Assembly: GCA_000708525.1 (NCBI GenBank)
Contig: JMRP01000001.1
Location: forward strand, 124,001 to 188,000
DNA: 64,000 bases
Reading direction: 5' to 3'
Source of the DNA: Cyanobium sp. CACIAM 14
GTDB taxonomy: Bacteria; Cyanobacteriota; Cyanobacteriia; PCC-6307; Cyanobiaceae
Part shown: in pieces, positions 1-8,793 of the stretch
How the letters are laid out: each line of letters starts with the position of its first letter
How positions within the stretch are numbered: the first letter of the stretch is position 1
Translations under genes and position numbers: made by a program
The notes under the pieces: generated by a model
The model's input: the letters and a program-made list of their open reading frames with translations, nothing else
Told to the model about the DNA's origin: nothing
Databases searched by the model: none

Positions 1-2
1 CC

Positions 3-590
3 GAGCCGGCCCAGGCCCTGCGCATCGCCATCGACAGCAAGACCCAGTACCCGGCCGCCTGCAACGCCATCGAGACCCTGCTGCTGCACCGGGAGGTCGC
101 CTCCATCTTCCTGGCCGAGGCGATCCCGGCGTTCACCGCGGCGGGGGTGGAGCTGCGCGGCGATCCCGTAGCCTGCGCCCTCGGGGTGTCCCACGCCGCC
201 GGTCCGGGCGCCTGGGACACGGAGTACTCCGATCTCATCTTGAACGTGAAGGTCGTGGCCGATCTGGAGGAGGCCCTGGAGCATGTGCGTCGCCACGGCT
301 CCCGGCACACCGATGCCATCGCCACCACCGATCCGGTGGCGGCGGACCGTTTCCTGCGGGCCGTGGACAGTGCCGGGGTGTTCCTGAACTGCTCCACCCG
401 CTTCGCCGACGGCAACCGCTACGGCTTCGGGGCCGAGGTGGGCATCAGCACCCAGACCCTCCCCCCGCGCGGACCCGTGGGCCTGGAGGGGCTGGTCACC
501 TACCGCTACAGGCTGCGAGGCGAGGGTCACGTCGTCGCCGACTACGCCGATGGATCGCGCCGGTTCCGCCACCGGTCGCTGCCGCTGTGA
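3..590 (+). CDS. proA: Gamma-glutamyl phosphate reductase, C-terminal part
   Basis: This is the 3' part of proA; the gene begins before the window. The enzyme reduces gamma-glutamyl phosphate to glutamate semialdehyde with NADPH in proline biosynthesis, in the cytoplasm. The visible 195 residues include the catalytic cysteine in the family motif [11 protein letters not shown] (fragment residue 20). The typical ProA tail is also present, with [14 protein letters not shown] and the closing [15 protein letters not shown]. The stop TGA at 588-590 overlaps the GTG start of folB, so the two are probably co-transcribed. The family assignment is secure; only the N-terminal region cannot be judged. 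Confidence 0.95.
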   Translation, partial: EPAQALRIAIDSKTQYPAACNAIETLLLHREVASIFLAEAIPAFTAAGVELRGDPVACALGVSHAAGPGAWDTEYSDLILNVKVVADLEEALEHVRRHGSRHTDAIATTDPVAADRFLRAVDSAGVFLNCSTRFADGNRYGFGAEVGISTQTLPPRGPVGLEGLVTYRYRLRGEGHVVADYADGSRRFRHRSLPL

Positions 591-949
591 GCGACGCTAT
601 CCAGGTGCGGGGCCTGAGGCTCTGGGCCCACGTGGGGGTGCTGGAGAAGGAACGGCAGCATGGCCAGTGGTTCGAGCTGGACATCCGCCTGCGCGCCGAT
701 CTGACGGGCACCGCCCAGCGCGACGATCTGAGCGAGGGCCTTGATTACGCCATCGCCATCGAAGCCCTGCGGGCTCAGGCCCGGGTCATCTACTGCAACA
801 CCCTGGAGCACTACAGCGAACGCATCCTCGATCTGCTGGAGGAGTGCTACGGGCCGATCCCCATGGCGCTGGAACTGAGCAAGTGCCGGGCGCCGATCCG
901 TGGCTTCAGCGGCCGGGTGTCGGTGAGCCGGCAGAGGCGCTGGGACTGA
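587..949 (+). CDS. folB: Dihydroneopterin aldolase
   Basis: A 120-residue protein of normal FolB length. FolB converts dihydroneopterin to 6-hydroxymethyl-dihydropterin and glycolaldehyde in folate synthesis. Visible family features are the N-terminal [17 protein letters not shown] strand, the central [20 protein letters not shown] with its conserved glutamate, and the C-terminal [13 protein letters not shown] carrying the conserved lysine. The start is the GTG at 587, which shares bases with the proA stop (GTGA overlap), a standard arrangement for translational coupling. Folate and proline synthesis are not linked functionally, so the pairing is simply operon packing. Confidence 0.93.
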   Translation: MSDAIQVRGLRLWAHVGVLEKERQHGQWFELDIRLRADLTGTAQRDDLSEGLDYAIAIEALRAQARVIYCNTLEHYSERILDLLEECYGPIPMALELSKCRAPIRGFSGRVSVSRQRRWD

Positions 950-1003
950 CCCGGCGCTTCGGCTCCTGGGGTCATCAGGGCGGCGGACCGCTGAGGTACC
1001 TCC

Positions 1004-2671
1004 TCAACGCTCTTGGGCTGGAGCCCGTTCCTGCTGCCCGATGCCGCTCCAGGAGCGCAGCAGGGTCTCGGTGAGGCGCCGGAAACGGGCCGGCTCCAGG
1101 TCGCCGAGCGCCTCCCCACGCCGGCTCTGCCAGGCCCGCCAGCCCAGGGTGCTCACCAGGCTGTTGTGGGCCGGAATCCCGAGCCGGCGCAGCGCGTCCC
1201 GTCCCGCTCCGGCGGGCTTCAGCGGCAGGGGACCGCGCTGCGTCTCCAGGGCGCCGGCCATGGCCACCAGGTCCTCATCCGCTCCGGCGGCCGCCAGCAG
1301 CTCCAGCCCCACCGGCATCCCGCGCCGGTCGACGCCGATCGGCAGCACCACCGCAGGGACCCCCGCGTTGCTGCTCACGAAGCAGGTGATCAGCTCGGAG
1401 GCCTCGCTGCGGGCACCACCCCGCCGGTCGGGCAGCAGCAGCAGCGCATCGAGACGCTGTTCGGCCAGCAGGACCTCCAGCCGGCGCCGGTTGGCGGCGA
1501 TCACCCCGCGCGCCCGCGCCTGCGCGGCCGGATCGGCGCGGAACAGCTCCAGGCAGCTGGCGGCGGTCCATTCGGGAGGGATCCGGCCGGAGCGGCAGAC
1601 ATCAGCCCACTGACGCCGCGGGCCTGGATAGGTGGCCAGAACGGCATCGATGCGTGGGGCGGAGCCGCGCACGAAGGCCGGGCCGAGACGGGGATCGAAC
1701 TCCTTGAGCTCCACGGTTTCCAACACCTCGGCGCCGCTGGCGCGCAGCAGGGCCACCCCCTGCGCCAGCAGGCGGCGCGCGTCCGGATCGGTGGGCTCCA
1801 GCGATGCGCTTCCGGCCCTGCGCAGCACGCCGATGCGCCGGCCGGCGAGGGGGGCGGGGCGCTCTGCCGCCGGCCGCCGCCAGTCGCTGGCGATCACCGC
1901 CAGGCCTTCGGCCAGAGTGGGCATGTCCCTGGCGATCAGCCCCGGGGTGCCGTTCACGAACCCGATCGGGAACACCCCCTCGCTGTCGAAGCGGTCCTGG
2001 GTGGGCCTGAGCGACACCGCACCGTTGTAGACCGCGGGCAGCCGCAGGGAGCCGCAGTTGTCGCTGCCCACCGCCAGAGGCACGAAGTCCGCCCCCACGG
2101 CCGCGCCCGAGCCGGAGGAGGAGCCGCCGGCGCTGTACCAGGGGTTCACCGCATTGCCCACCCTGCCGGCCGCCCCGGAGAGTCCACGGATCCCGAAGGC
2201 GAATTCATCCATCGCCGTCTTGCCCACGAGGATCGCCCCGGCGGCCCTCAGCCGGGCCAGGAGATGGGCATCGCGGGTGGGCTGATTGCCCAGCAGCGCC
2301 AGGGAGCCCACCGTCATCGGCAGATCGAAGCTGGCCACGTTGTCCTTCACCGCCATGGGCAGGCAGTGCAGCGGCCCTCGCGGCTGCCCGGCCGCCAGCG
2401 CCTGATCCAGGGCCTCGGCCTGTGCCAGCGCCGAGGGATTCAGCGTCTGGAAGGCGTTGATCGGGGGACCTGATCGGGTATCGAGGTTCCGGGCCAGGAT
2501 GCCGTCGATCACAGCGGCGATCCGGGCGCGGCAGGACGGCGGCGCTGCAGTCCCGGAGGCGGCAGGCAGCAGGGCCAGCGGAAGCACCACGGCGGGCAGC
2601 AGGGCGCGCGCCCTGCCGCCGGCCGCCGGCCCCCACCGCCGCCTGAGCGAATGAAAGGTGAACGGATGCAT
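1004..2671 (-). CDS. Amidase-signature family hydrolase, probably exported
   Basis: A 555-residue amidase of the amidase-signature family. These enzymes hydrolyse amide bonds with a Ser-cisSer-Lys triad. The lysine sits in LPMAVKDN (about residue 109), the cis-serine in the Gly/Ser-rich AGGSSSGSGAAVG (about 184) and the nucleophile in GSDNCGSLRLPA (about 208). The reading frame is open much further upstream, but I chose the ATG at 2671. It gives a basic start followed by a hydrophobic stretch ending near ASGTAAP, which looks like a signal peptide; the codons before it read as Arg/Pro/Gly-rich non-coding sequence. The substrate cannot be told from sequence. It is not GatA: it lies alone and has no gatCB neighbours. 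Confidence 0.85.
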   Translation of the reverse strand: MHPFTFHSLRRRWGPAAGGRARALLPAVVLPLALLPAASGTAAPPSCRARIAAVIDGILARNLDTRSGPPINAFQTLNPSALAQAEALDQALAAGQPRGPLHCLPMAVKDNVASFDLPMTVGSLALLGNQPTRDAHLLARLRAAGAILVGKTAMDEFAFGIRGLSGAAGRVGNAVNPWYSAGGSSSGSGAAVGADFVPLAVGSDNCGSLRLPAVYNGAVSLRPTQDRFDSEGVFPIGFVNGTPGLIARDMPTLAEGLAVIASDWRRPAAERPAPLAGRRIGVLRRAGSASLEPTDPDARRLLAQGVALLRASGAEVLETVELKEFDPRLGPAFVRGSAPRIDAVLATYPGPRRQWADVCRSGRIPPEWTAASCLELFRADPAAQARARGVIAANRRRLEVLLAEQRLDALLLLPDRRGGARSEASELITCFVSSNAGVPAVVLPIGVDRRGMPVGLELLAAAGADEDLVAMAGALETQRGPLPLKPAGAGRDALRRLGIPAHNSLVSTLGWRAWQSRRGEALGDLEPARFRRLTETLLRSWSGIGQQERAPAQER

Positions 2672-2828
2672 CTGCCCCACCGGCCCCTGGCGTCTTGGGC
2701 GGATTCTCCCGTCTGCCCGCGCCGGTCGGCTGCCGCGGCGGCCCTCCGCTGGTCCTGCTGCCGGCCCGGATCGCTGCGGCGGCGACCGATCCGGCGGCAT
2801 CCTGGGGACGTGCCTTCCCGCCCTGACC

Positions 2829-3656
2829 GTGAGCGGCTCGATCACCCTGCCGCCCTGCCGCTGCTGGCGGCCGCCCTCCGGGGCCCCGCCGGCCTGGGCC
2901 GCCCTGGCGCTGGTGCATGGGATCGGCAGCCACGGTGAGGCCTTCGCGCCTCTGGCCCGGGATCTGGCCCGGGCGGGCGTGATCGTCTGCGCCGTGGATC
3001 TGCCCGGCCACGGCCGCAGCCCCGGGCCCCGCGGCGCCCTCGGCTCCTGGGACGACTTCCGCTGCGCCGTGGCGGGCCTGCTGCGGCGCACCGCCAGGGA
3101 AGCGCCCGGGCTGCCGCAGGTGGTGCTCGGCCACAGCCTCGGGGGCACCATCGCCCTCGACTATGTCCAGCGGCATCCAGGCAGCGTCGCTGGCACCGTG
3201 GTCTCCAATCCCGCCCTGGCCGTGGAGCCCACCTGGCGGCTGGCCTTGGCCGGGGTGCTCGCCGGAGTGTGGCCCGGCTTCACCCTCCCCACCGGCATTC
3301 CGCTGGCCGCCTCGGCGCACGATCCCCAGGTGCTGGAGCGGATCCGCTGCGATCCCCTCCGTCACGATCGCTGCTCCGTGCGCCTGGCCACCGCCTGGCA
3401 GCAGGTGGCCGCCGAGCTCCTCTCGGCACCGCCAGGCTTCCCCGGCCCGCTGCTGGTGCTCCAGAGCCGCGGTGACACGGTGATCTGCCCGGACACGGTG
3501 GCGCGCTGGGTGGCCGGCCTGGGCGAGGCCGACGTGACCTTGAAGACCTATGGCGACAGCCTGCACGAACTGTTCGACGACCGCGAACGGGAGTGGGTGA
3601 TCACCGATCTGCTGGCCTGGCTGCGCCGGGTCTGCCAGGGATGCAGCCGCCCCTGA
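2829..3656 (+). CDS. Alpha/beta hydrolase, monoacylglycerol-lipase-like
   Basis: An alpha/beta-fold hydrolase of about 275 residues resembling the serine aminopeptidase S33 / monoacylglycerol lipase group. Key features are the oxyanion loop VHGIGSHGEAF, the DLPGHGRSPG turn, the nucleophile elbow GHSLGG (Ser about 103), the acid in SRGDTVICPD and the catalytic His in DSLHELFDD. The frame stays open upstream to 2658, but the GTG at 2829 starts just before recognisable sequence and avoids overlap with the divergent amidase. The start is therefore an inference. The gene overlaps the following acyltransferase by 16 bases, suggesting a lipid-related two-gene operon. Confidence 0.82.
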   Translation: MSGSITLPPCRCWRPPSGAPPAWAALALVHGIGSHGEAFAPLARDLARAGVIVCAVDLPGHGRSPGPRGALGSWDDFRCAVAGLLRRTAREAPGLPQVVLGHSLGGTIALDYVQRHPGSVAGTVVSNPALAVEPTWRLALAGVLAGVWPGFTLPTGIPLAASAHDPQVLERIRCDPLRHDRCSVRLATAWQQVAAELLSAPPGFPGPLLVLQSRGDTVICPDTVARWVAGLGEADVTLKTYGDSLHELFDDREREWVITDLLAWLRRVCQGCSRP

Positions 3657-5050
3657 GGCCGATCCGGCCGGCTCCCAGCGGCGCCCTGTGGGCGCTGCTG
3701 CTGATGCTGCTGCCGCTGCTGCTGCGCTGGCGGGTGCTGCTCTGGCTGCCCGCCGGGATCGCCCGCGTGGAGGTGGAGCACGGGGAGCGCCTGGCGGCGC
3801 TGCTGGAGCAGTTCCGTCTGGGCCGCTGCCGGCTGCTTCTGGCCTTCCGCCACAGCGACGTAGATGACCCGCTCTGCGGCCTCTGGCTTCTCTCGCGGGG
3901 TCTGCCCCGCACGCTGCGGCCTCAGCCCGTGCAGTTCCTCTACGACCGCGGCATGCCCCTGTGGGGCGGCCGTCCGCTGGGCTGGGTGCTCTCCCGGCTC
4001 GGCGGCATCTCCCTGCGCCGGGGCCGCCACCCCGACTGGAGCGCCCTGCGGCAGGCGCGTCAGCTGCTGCGCGATGGCCCCTTCCCCCTGGCCCTGGCGC
4101 CGGAGGGTGCCACCAACGGCCATGGCGAACGCCTCGGCCCCCTGGAGCCGGGTGCCGCCCGCCTGGCGTTGTGGTGCCGCGACGACCTGCGCCGGGCCGG
4201 CCGGGAGGAGGCGGTCTGGATCGTGCCGATCGGCCTCCGCTACCGCTACCGGCGCCCCTGCTGGGCCCGGCTCGACCGGCTGCTGGCGCGGCTGGAGCGC
4301 CAGGCGGGGCTGGCACCGCCGCCCCCCAGCGCCGCCGCCGATCCCGACACCTTCCGCTACCGGCGCCTGCTCCGGCTCGGGGAGGAGTTGCTGACCCAGC
4401 TGGAGCGGTTCTACGCCCGCTTCGGCGAGGAGAGTGGGTCCGCAGCGCCCGCGCCCGAGGCCCAGCTCCCCCTGGCGGAGCGGATCACGCGGCTGCGCGC
4501 GCGGGTGCTGGAGCTGGCGGAAGCCCGGCTGGGGCTGCGGGGGGCGGGCACGGCCGAGGACCGCTGCCGCCGCATCGAGGAGATGGGCTGGCAGTGGATC
4601 CACCGTGAGGACCTGCCGCCCCGGCGCACGCTGCCGCCCCTGCAGCGGGGTCTGGCCGACTGGACCGCCTCGGAGGCCGCCCTGGCGCTGCGGCACATGC
4701 GGCTGGTGGAGACGTTCGTGGCGGTCTCGGGTGGCTATGTGGCGGAGAGCCCCAGCTTCGAGCGCTTCGCCGAAACCGCCCTGCTGCTCCACGACGGTCT
4801 GGAGCGCCTGCGGGGGGCCTCCCTGCCGTCCCGCCCCTCGCTGGGCTGGCGCCGGGCCCGCCTCTGGGTGGCCGAACCGATCTCGGTGGGGGCCGCGGAC
4901 CCCGTGTGCGCGGACCTGTCGCCCCGGGGATCGGCCCGCGGGGAGGTGCTCGCGCTCATGGACCTGCTGCGCCGGCGGCTGCTCCAGGCGATGCAGGAGC
5001 GGGAGGAGCCGCCGGCAGCCGCCGGGAGCGGGCCGGCGCCGCAGGTCTGA
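3641..5050 (+). CDS. PlsC-like acyltransferase domain protein
   Basis: A protein of about 469 residues. A short hydrophobic N-terminus (residues 14-38, Leu-rich) is followed by a glycerolphosphate-acyltransferase-like domain. The HX4D motif is visible as RHSDVDD (His 71 to Asp 76), with the block PEGATNGHGERLGPLEPGAA about 85 residues later in the place of the usual EGTRS-type motif. The C-terminal half is Arg/Leu-rich and helical and unlike known domains. I chose the ATG at 3641, inside the end of the hydrolase gene, because 16 earlier codons have no family resemblance. The acyl donor and acceptor are unknown. A role in membrane lipid remodelling with the hydrolase is inference from context. 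Confidence 0.7.
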   Translation: MQPPLRPIRPAPSGALWALLLMLLPLLLRWRVLLWLPAGIARVEVEHGERLAALLEQFRLGRCRLLLAFRHSDVDDPLCGLWLLSRGLPRTLRPQPVQFLYDRGMPLWGGRPLGWVLSRLGGISLRRGRHPDWSALRQARQLLRDGPFPLALAPEGATNGHGERLGPLEPGAARLALWCRDDLRRAGREEAVWIVPIGLRYRYRRPCWARLDRLLARLERQAGLAPPPPSAAADPDTFRYRRLLRLGEELLTQLERFYARFGEESGSAAPAPEAQLPLAERITRLRARVLELAEARLGLRGAGTAEDRCRRIEEMGWQWIHREDLPPRRTLPPLQRGLADWTASEAALALRHMRLVETFVAVSGGYVAESPSFERFAETALLLHDGLERLRGASLPSRPSLGWRRARLWVAEPISVGAADPVCADLSPRGSARGEVLALMDLLRRRLLQAMQEREEPPAAAGSGPAPQV

Positions 5051-5099
5051 GCCGCGGGGATAATTCGCTTCTCCGCCCGGCGGCGCGCCGCACGCTCCG

Positions 5100-7199
5100 A
5101 TGGACAGCGATCGCTTCCTGCGTCCCGCCGAGGCCGACACCCTGAGGGCGGCCGTGCTGGTGGTGGGCGGCTCCACGGCCGCCTACAGCGCCACCCTGGC
5201 GGCCCTGCAGGCCGGCGCCGCCGTGCTGCTGGTGCAGCCCACCCAGCTGGTCGGGGGCCAGTACACCGCCCAGGCCCTGCCCGCCTCCGACGATCCGCCC
5301 GAGCGGGCCCCCAAGCGGCTGCAGAGCGCCACCCAGCTCGATCCAGCCCAGCTCGACGACGGTGATCTGTTCTGCGGCTCCGCGCTGCTGCGGGCCTTCC
5401 GCCGCCGCCAGCTGCAGCTGCAGCCGGTGGGCGGCCAGGTGATCGGCAATCCCGGCGCCGGCTGGGTGAGCCACTTCGCCGTGAGGCCCGACACGGCTCT
5501 GCGGGCGCTGGAGGAGCCGCTGCTGCCCCATCTGGCCAGCGGCCGGCTGCGGATCGTCCCCTTCGCCGCGCCGGAGGCGGTGGAGTTCGATGCGGCCTCC
5601 CCGCCGCGGCTGACGGCGGTGCGCTTTCACGATCTGGAGCGCAACCTGCGCTTCCGCGTGGAGGCCGAGGTGGTGCTGGAGGCCACCGACCTGGGGGACC
5701 TGCTGGAGGTGGGCGGGATCGCCTCGCGGGTGGGCCAGGAGGCGCGCGCCGACACCGGCGAGGCGGTGCTTCCCGACCAGGCCGTGCCGCTCTGCCAGCA
5801 GGCCTTCACCTTCGGCATCGTGGTGGAGCGGGCCACCCCCGCCCCCGCCGAGTGCCTGCCGGCCCCGGAGGGCTACGGCCGCGACCCCTGGCTGCAGCCT
5901 GCCGACTTCCCCTGCAGCTTCTGGGTGCATGGCTCAGGGGGCTGGCAGGAGCGGCCGTTCTTCGATCCCAACGGGATGTTCCGCTACCGGAGGCTGGCCT
6001 GCGCCGTGCCCGACGAGCAGGTGCGGCCCGGCGACGTGACGGTGCTGAACTGGGGCACCAGCCCCCTGGGCGCCGCTGGCCCGCTGGGCTGCGGCAACGA
6101 CTACCGCTTCGGCTGCCTCTCCGGCGTCTCCCGGGAGGAGCGCCGCCGCCATCTGGAGCGGGCCCGGGCCCGCGCCCAGGCCTACCTGCACTGCCTGCAG
6201 AGCGCCCACGGGCTTGCGCTGCGGCCCCGCGGCGATCTCACCTGGACCGCCGACGGCATCGCCCTGGAGCCCTACATCCGCGAGGCCCGCCGCGGCGTGG
6301 CCCTCACCACCATCCGCCACGAGGATGTGGCCCGCCGCTTCTTCCCCGGCCGCGCCCGCGCCCGCAGCTTCGCCGACAGCGTCGGCATCGGCGCCTACCA
6401 CTATCTCGACTTCCACCCCAACCTCACGCCGGGCCATGTGGACCTGGGGGCCGACGGCAAGGAGTCGCTGCCGTTCACCGTGCCGCTGGGGGCCCTGATC
6501 CCCGTGGCCACCGATGGGCTGATCCTCTCGGCCAAGAGCATCGGCACCACCCACATCACCAATGCCGCCTACCGGATGCACCCGGTGGAATGGGCGATCG
6601 GCGAGGCCGGCGGCCGCCTGGCGGCCTTCGCCCTGGCCCAGGGGGTGAGCCCGAGGCAGGTGGCCTGCGATCCGGCCCTGCTGCGCCGCTTCCAGACCGT
6701 TCTCACCGGCGCCGGTGCGCCGATCCACTGGTTCAACGACGTGGGTCATGACGACCCGGATTTCAGCCCGATCCAGGTGCTGGCGGCCGCGGGCCTCGTG
6801 GCCGGCGAAGACAGGGCCCGGCTGCGCTTCAACCCCGAGGGAGGCGTGAACCGGGCGGTGGCGGCGGCGGCCCTGGTGGGGGTGCTGGGCTGGCCGGTGC
6901 AGCGTCCGGCCCAGGCCCGCTTCAGCGACGTGCCCCCCAGCCATTGGGCCTTCGCTGCGGTGGAGACCCTGGCGGCCCGCGGTGTCACTTCCGGGGTGGG
7001 CGGCGGCCGCTTCGGTGCCGGCGATCCCCTGCGCCGCGACCATTTCGCCCAGCTGCTGCGCCGTGCCGTGCCGGCCGCCGACGCCGCCCTGGTGGAGACC
7101 GCCTTCTCGCGCACGTCCCAGGACTCCCAGCCCCTGCGCCGCCGCGAACTCTCACGGGTGCTGCATGGCCTGTGGCTGGGGCTGCCAGCGGGGGCCTGA
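5100..7199 (+). CDS. FAD-dependent oxidoreductase with C-terminal SLH domain
   Basis: A 699-residue fusion. The N-terminus has a Rossmann dinucleotide-binding segment (VLVVGGSTAAYSATLAALQAG, residues about 17-37) followed by QLVGGQYTAQALPASDD. It matches the large FAD-dependent oxidoreductase family, including the downstream AGHVD-type and TTHITNAAYRMHPVEWAIGE blocks typical of these proteins. The last 100 residues contain one S-layer homology domain (FSDVPPSHWAFAAVETLAARGVTSG, about 603-650). There is no N-terminal signal peptide, which is odd for an SLH protein. The reaction is unknown. It stands alone between a plus-strand lipid gene pair and a convergent CDGSH gene. Confidence 0.8.
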   Translation: MDSDRFLRPAEADTLRAAVLVVGGSTAAYSATLAALQAGAAVLLVQPTQLVGGQYTAQALPASDDPPERAPKRLQSATQLDPAQLDDGDLFCGSALLRAFRRRQLQLQPVGGQVIGNPGAGWVSHFAVRPDTALRALEEPLLPHLASGRLRIVPFAAPEAVEFDAASPPRLTAVRFHDLERNLRFRVEAEVVLEATDLGDLLEVGGIASRVGQEARADTGEAVLPDQAVPLCQQAFTFGIVVERATPAPAECLPAPEGYGRDPWLQPADFPCSFWVHGSGGWQERPFFDPNGMFRYRRLACAVPDEQVRPGDVTVLNWGTSPLGAAGPLGCGNDYRFGCLSGVSREERRRHLERARARAQAYLHCLQSAHGLALRPRGDLTWTADGIALEPYIREARRGVALTTIRHEDVARRFFPGRARARSFADSVGIGAYHYLDFHPNLTPGHVDLGADGKESLPFTVPLGALIPVATDGLILSAKSIGTTHITNAAYRMHPVEWAIGEAGGRLAAFALAQGVSPRQVACDPALLRRFQTVLTGAGAPIHWFNDVGHDDPDFSPIQVLAAAGLVAGEDRARLRFNPEGGVNRAVAAAALVGVLGWPVQRPAQARFSDVPPSHWAFAAVETLAARGVTSGVGGGRFGAGDPLRRDHFAQLLRRAVPAADAALVETAFSRTSQDSQPLRRRELSRVLHGLWLGLPAGA

Positions 7200-7252
7200 G
7201 CGTTTTCGCCGGGCTGCGGTGGCGGGCGGCGAGCCCGAGACCGATGCTCAGG

Positions 7253-7906
7253 TCACTCCGCCTGGAAGTGGGCGGCCTTGTGGCTGCCGTCGCAGAAAGG
7301 CTTGTTGGCCGAGTGACCGCAGCGGCACAGAAAGGTTTCCGTGGTTTTGTCGAAGGTGCGGCCGGTGCCGCTCACCAGCTCCAGGTTGCCGACCACCCGC
7401 AGCGGACCATCGCGCAGCGGAATCACATCCACCGGGCCGTTCCGTGCCGCCAACGGTTCGAAGCTGCCCGTGGCCGGTTCTCCCGTTGCCGTGAAGGCGG
7501 CTCTCGTATGGGCTCCATCGCAGAAAGGCTTGTTGGCCGACTGGCCGCAGCGGCAGAGGGTGGCGCGGGGCGAGACCTGAACCCCGCCGCGGATGTGCAG
7601 ATCGGCCTCGATCGCCAGCGGGCCGTTCTCCCGTACCCGAACGGTGTTCACCAGTGGGGGGTCATCCGAGGTGGCCAGTCCCTCGGCCGTCGGCTCATGC
7701 CGTACCACCCGGATGGCGCCCGACGGGCAGTTCTGGCCCAGCCGGATCAGTTCGTCCACAGGGGCCGCATCGGGATGGATCCATTCGCCCTGAACATTCG
7801 GCACGAACACATCCGGGTGATCCAGTACGCAATGGCGCGAGTGAATGCACTTCCTCGGGTCGAAGTGGATGGTGGCGTCGCGGCCGCGGACGGTTTCGAT
7901 GGTCAT
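7253..7906 (-). CDS. CDGSH iron-sulfur protein with N-terminal 4Fe-4S-like domain
   Basis: A 217-residue metalloprotein. Residues 1-70 resemble the divergent YjdI-type 4Fe-4S domain (KCIHSRHCV with Cys 20 and Cys 26, then NCPSGAI with Cys 60). Two CDGSH domains follow, each with the CxC, C and CDGxH 2Fe-2S ligands: Cys 118, Cys 120, Cys 129 and His 133, then Cys 194, Cys 196, Cys 205 and His 209. Such multi-cluster proteins are soluble and thought to handle electrons or clusters, but the exact role is unknown. The gene is convergent with the FAD-SLH gene. It lies at the border of the lower-GC accessory island and has typical chromosomal GC. Confidence 0.88.
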   Translation of the reverse strand: MTIETVRGRDATIHFDPRKCIHSRHCVLDHPDVFVPNVQGEWIHPDAAPVDELIRLGQNCPSGAIRVVRHEPTAEGLATSDDPPLVNTVRVRENGPLAIEADLHIRGGVQVSPRATLCRCGQSANKPFCDGAHTRAAFTATGEPATGSFEPLAARNGPVDVIPLRDGPLRVVGNLELVSGTGRTFDKTTETFLCRCGHSANKPFCDGSHKAAHFQAE

Positions 7907-8183
7907 CGGGGATCCTCGGTGCTGGCAGGGAGGGATGGTGCGCCTTGGTGGGCTCCGCCGATCTCCGCCGTGGGGGTCAGAATGTGGAGATTAGGAACCC
8001 GGAGAAAATCCTTCTGGTAACAGGACGGTAACCTCCGCTGCTCGCTTCCAGTGGTGATCGTCATCCTTCTTCGGGTTCTGGAGGACGGATCCATTCAGCC
8101 TGCATGAGGATGGGTGCGGCTTCATTGGGGGGTCTGACAAGCTGGCTCGGCCGCAGAGAGCAGTCACCATTCGAGTCGTCCCC
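7907..8183. other. Intergenic region between the CDGSH gene and the cassette cluster
   Basis: I see no convincing gene, tRNA or strong terminator here. Composition drops from high GC at the 7.9 kb side to more even base use toward 8.2 kb, so the boundary of the acquired segment probably lies in this stretch. It should also hold the promoter of the CDGSH gene, but no clear -35/-10 pair stands out. Confidence 0.4.
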
Positions 8184-8281
8184 AACGCTCCCCATGACAC
8201 GACATAAGGCACCGATCAAATGCATCAAAGAATGTCCTCTTCGGTTAGTGTGTGTTGGAGTTGTTGGACCGTGAGTTAGAC
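8184..8281 (-). repeat. attC-like element after the SnoaL-like gene (divergent)
   Basis: On the minus strand GTCTAAC (8275-8281) directly follows the stop codon of the SnoaL-like gene and matches the attC RYYYAAC box perfectly. The far end is GAGCGTTGGGG (AACGCTC at 8184-8190 on the plus strand), which matches GTTRRRY at six of seven positions. The inner arms pair poorly, so the site may be degenerate. Confidence 0.4.
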
Positions 8282-8674
8282 TTAGTCACCCGTTAGCGCC
8301 TTGAGCATGCCTGGCGTGTCTATATAGGCGGCGAAGCGTACAACCTGCTCTCCCTCGATACTCCAAAGATGTACGATCCTCAAGTCATAGGTCTGCCCGC
8401 CAACCCGAGTCCGACCCTGTAGGCGACCGATGACAACCACGTCGCCTCCAGCAGCGATGAACTCTTCCGGACATGGCAACCCTTCGGTGGATTCGTTGAG
8501 CCTGTGGAAGAACTCCCGCGCCTGTTCGTGTCCCCGGTAAATTCCACCCCACGGCAGCAGATCTGACTGGCATATTTCCACCTCGGGATGCAGGAGAGCA
8601 AAGACGGACGCGAAGTCACCCCGCGTATACGCCTCGTAGCCACGCCTGATTAACTTGATGTTCTTTTCAGGCAT
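8282..8674 (-). CDS. SnoaL-like / nuclear transport factor 2 family protein
   Basis: A 130-residue small alpha+beta-barrel protein. The N-terminal helix IRRGYEAYTRGDFASVFALLHPEVE and the core GGIYRGHEQAREFFHRL with VGRLQGRTRVGGQTYDLRIVHLWSIEGEQVVRFAAYID are typical of SnoaL-like ketosteroid-isomerase-related proteins. These bind small hydrophobic ligands or act as isomerases or hydrolases; the ligand here is unknown. It is complete, with an ATG start, and lies in the low-GC island between two attC-like elements. It therefore looks like a mobile gene cassette. Codon use is less GC-biased than in the flanking chromosomal genes. Confidence 0.82.
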   Translation of the reverse strand: MPEKNIKLIRRGYEAYTRGDFASVFALLHPEVEICQSDLLPWGGIYRGHEQAREFFHRLNESTEGLPCPEEFIAAGGDVVVIGRLQGRTRVGGQTYDLRIVHLWSIEGEQVVRFAAYIDTPGMLKALTGD

Positions 8675-8697
8675 CGTCCATCCAGATTAGAAATAAC

Positions 8698-8793
8698 AAC
8701 GCTCAGATTAGCAATGGACAGCGGTCTGGCGAAGACCCCCCTTGGAAGGCTGAGCTGCGGGAAGCCGACGTCAGGTGGATCGCGAAGTTAGAC
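8698..8793 (-). repeat. attC-like element after the frameshifted cassette gene (divergent)
   Basis: On the minus strand GTCTAAC (8787-8793) contains the TAA stop codon of the preceding gene, a common arrangement in integron cassettes. The other end is GAGCGTT (AACGCTC at 8698-8704 on plus). Next to it the plus strand reads AACGCTCAGATTAG, close to AACGCTCCAGATCAG in the strong site at 9345. The opposite arm is not well complementary. A near-repeat CAGATTAGAAAT/CAGATTAGCAAT lies at 8683-8715. Confidence 0.45.

Noticed and set aside
8160-8190. Possible tRNA T-arm (TTCGAGTC)
   Set aside because: No acceptor stem, D-arm or anticodon arm can be found around it.
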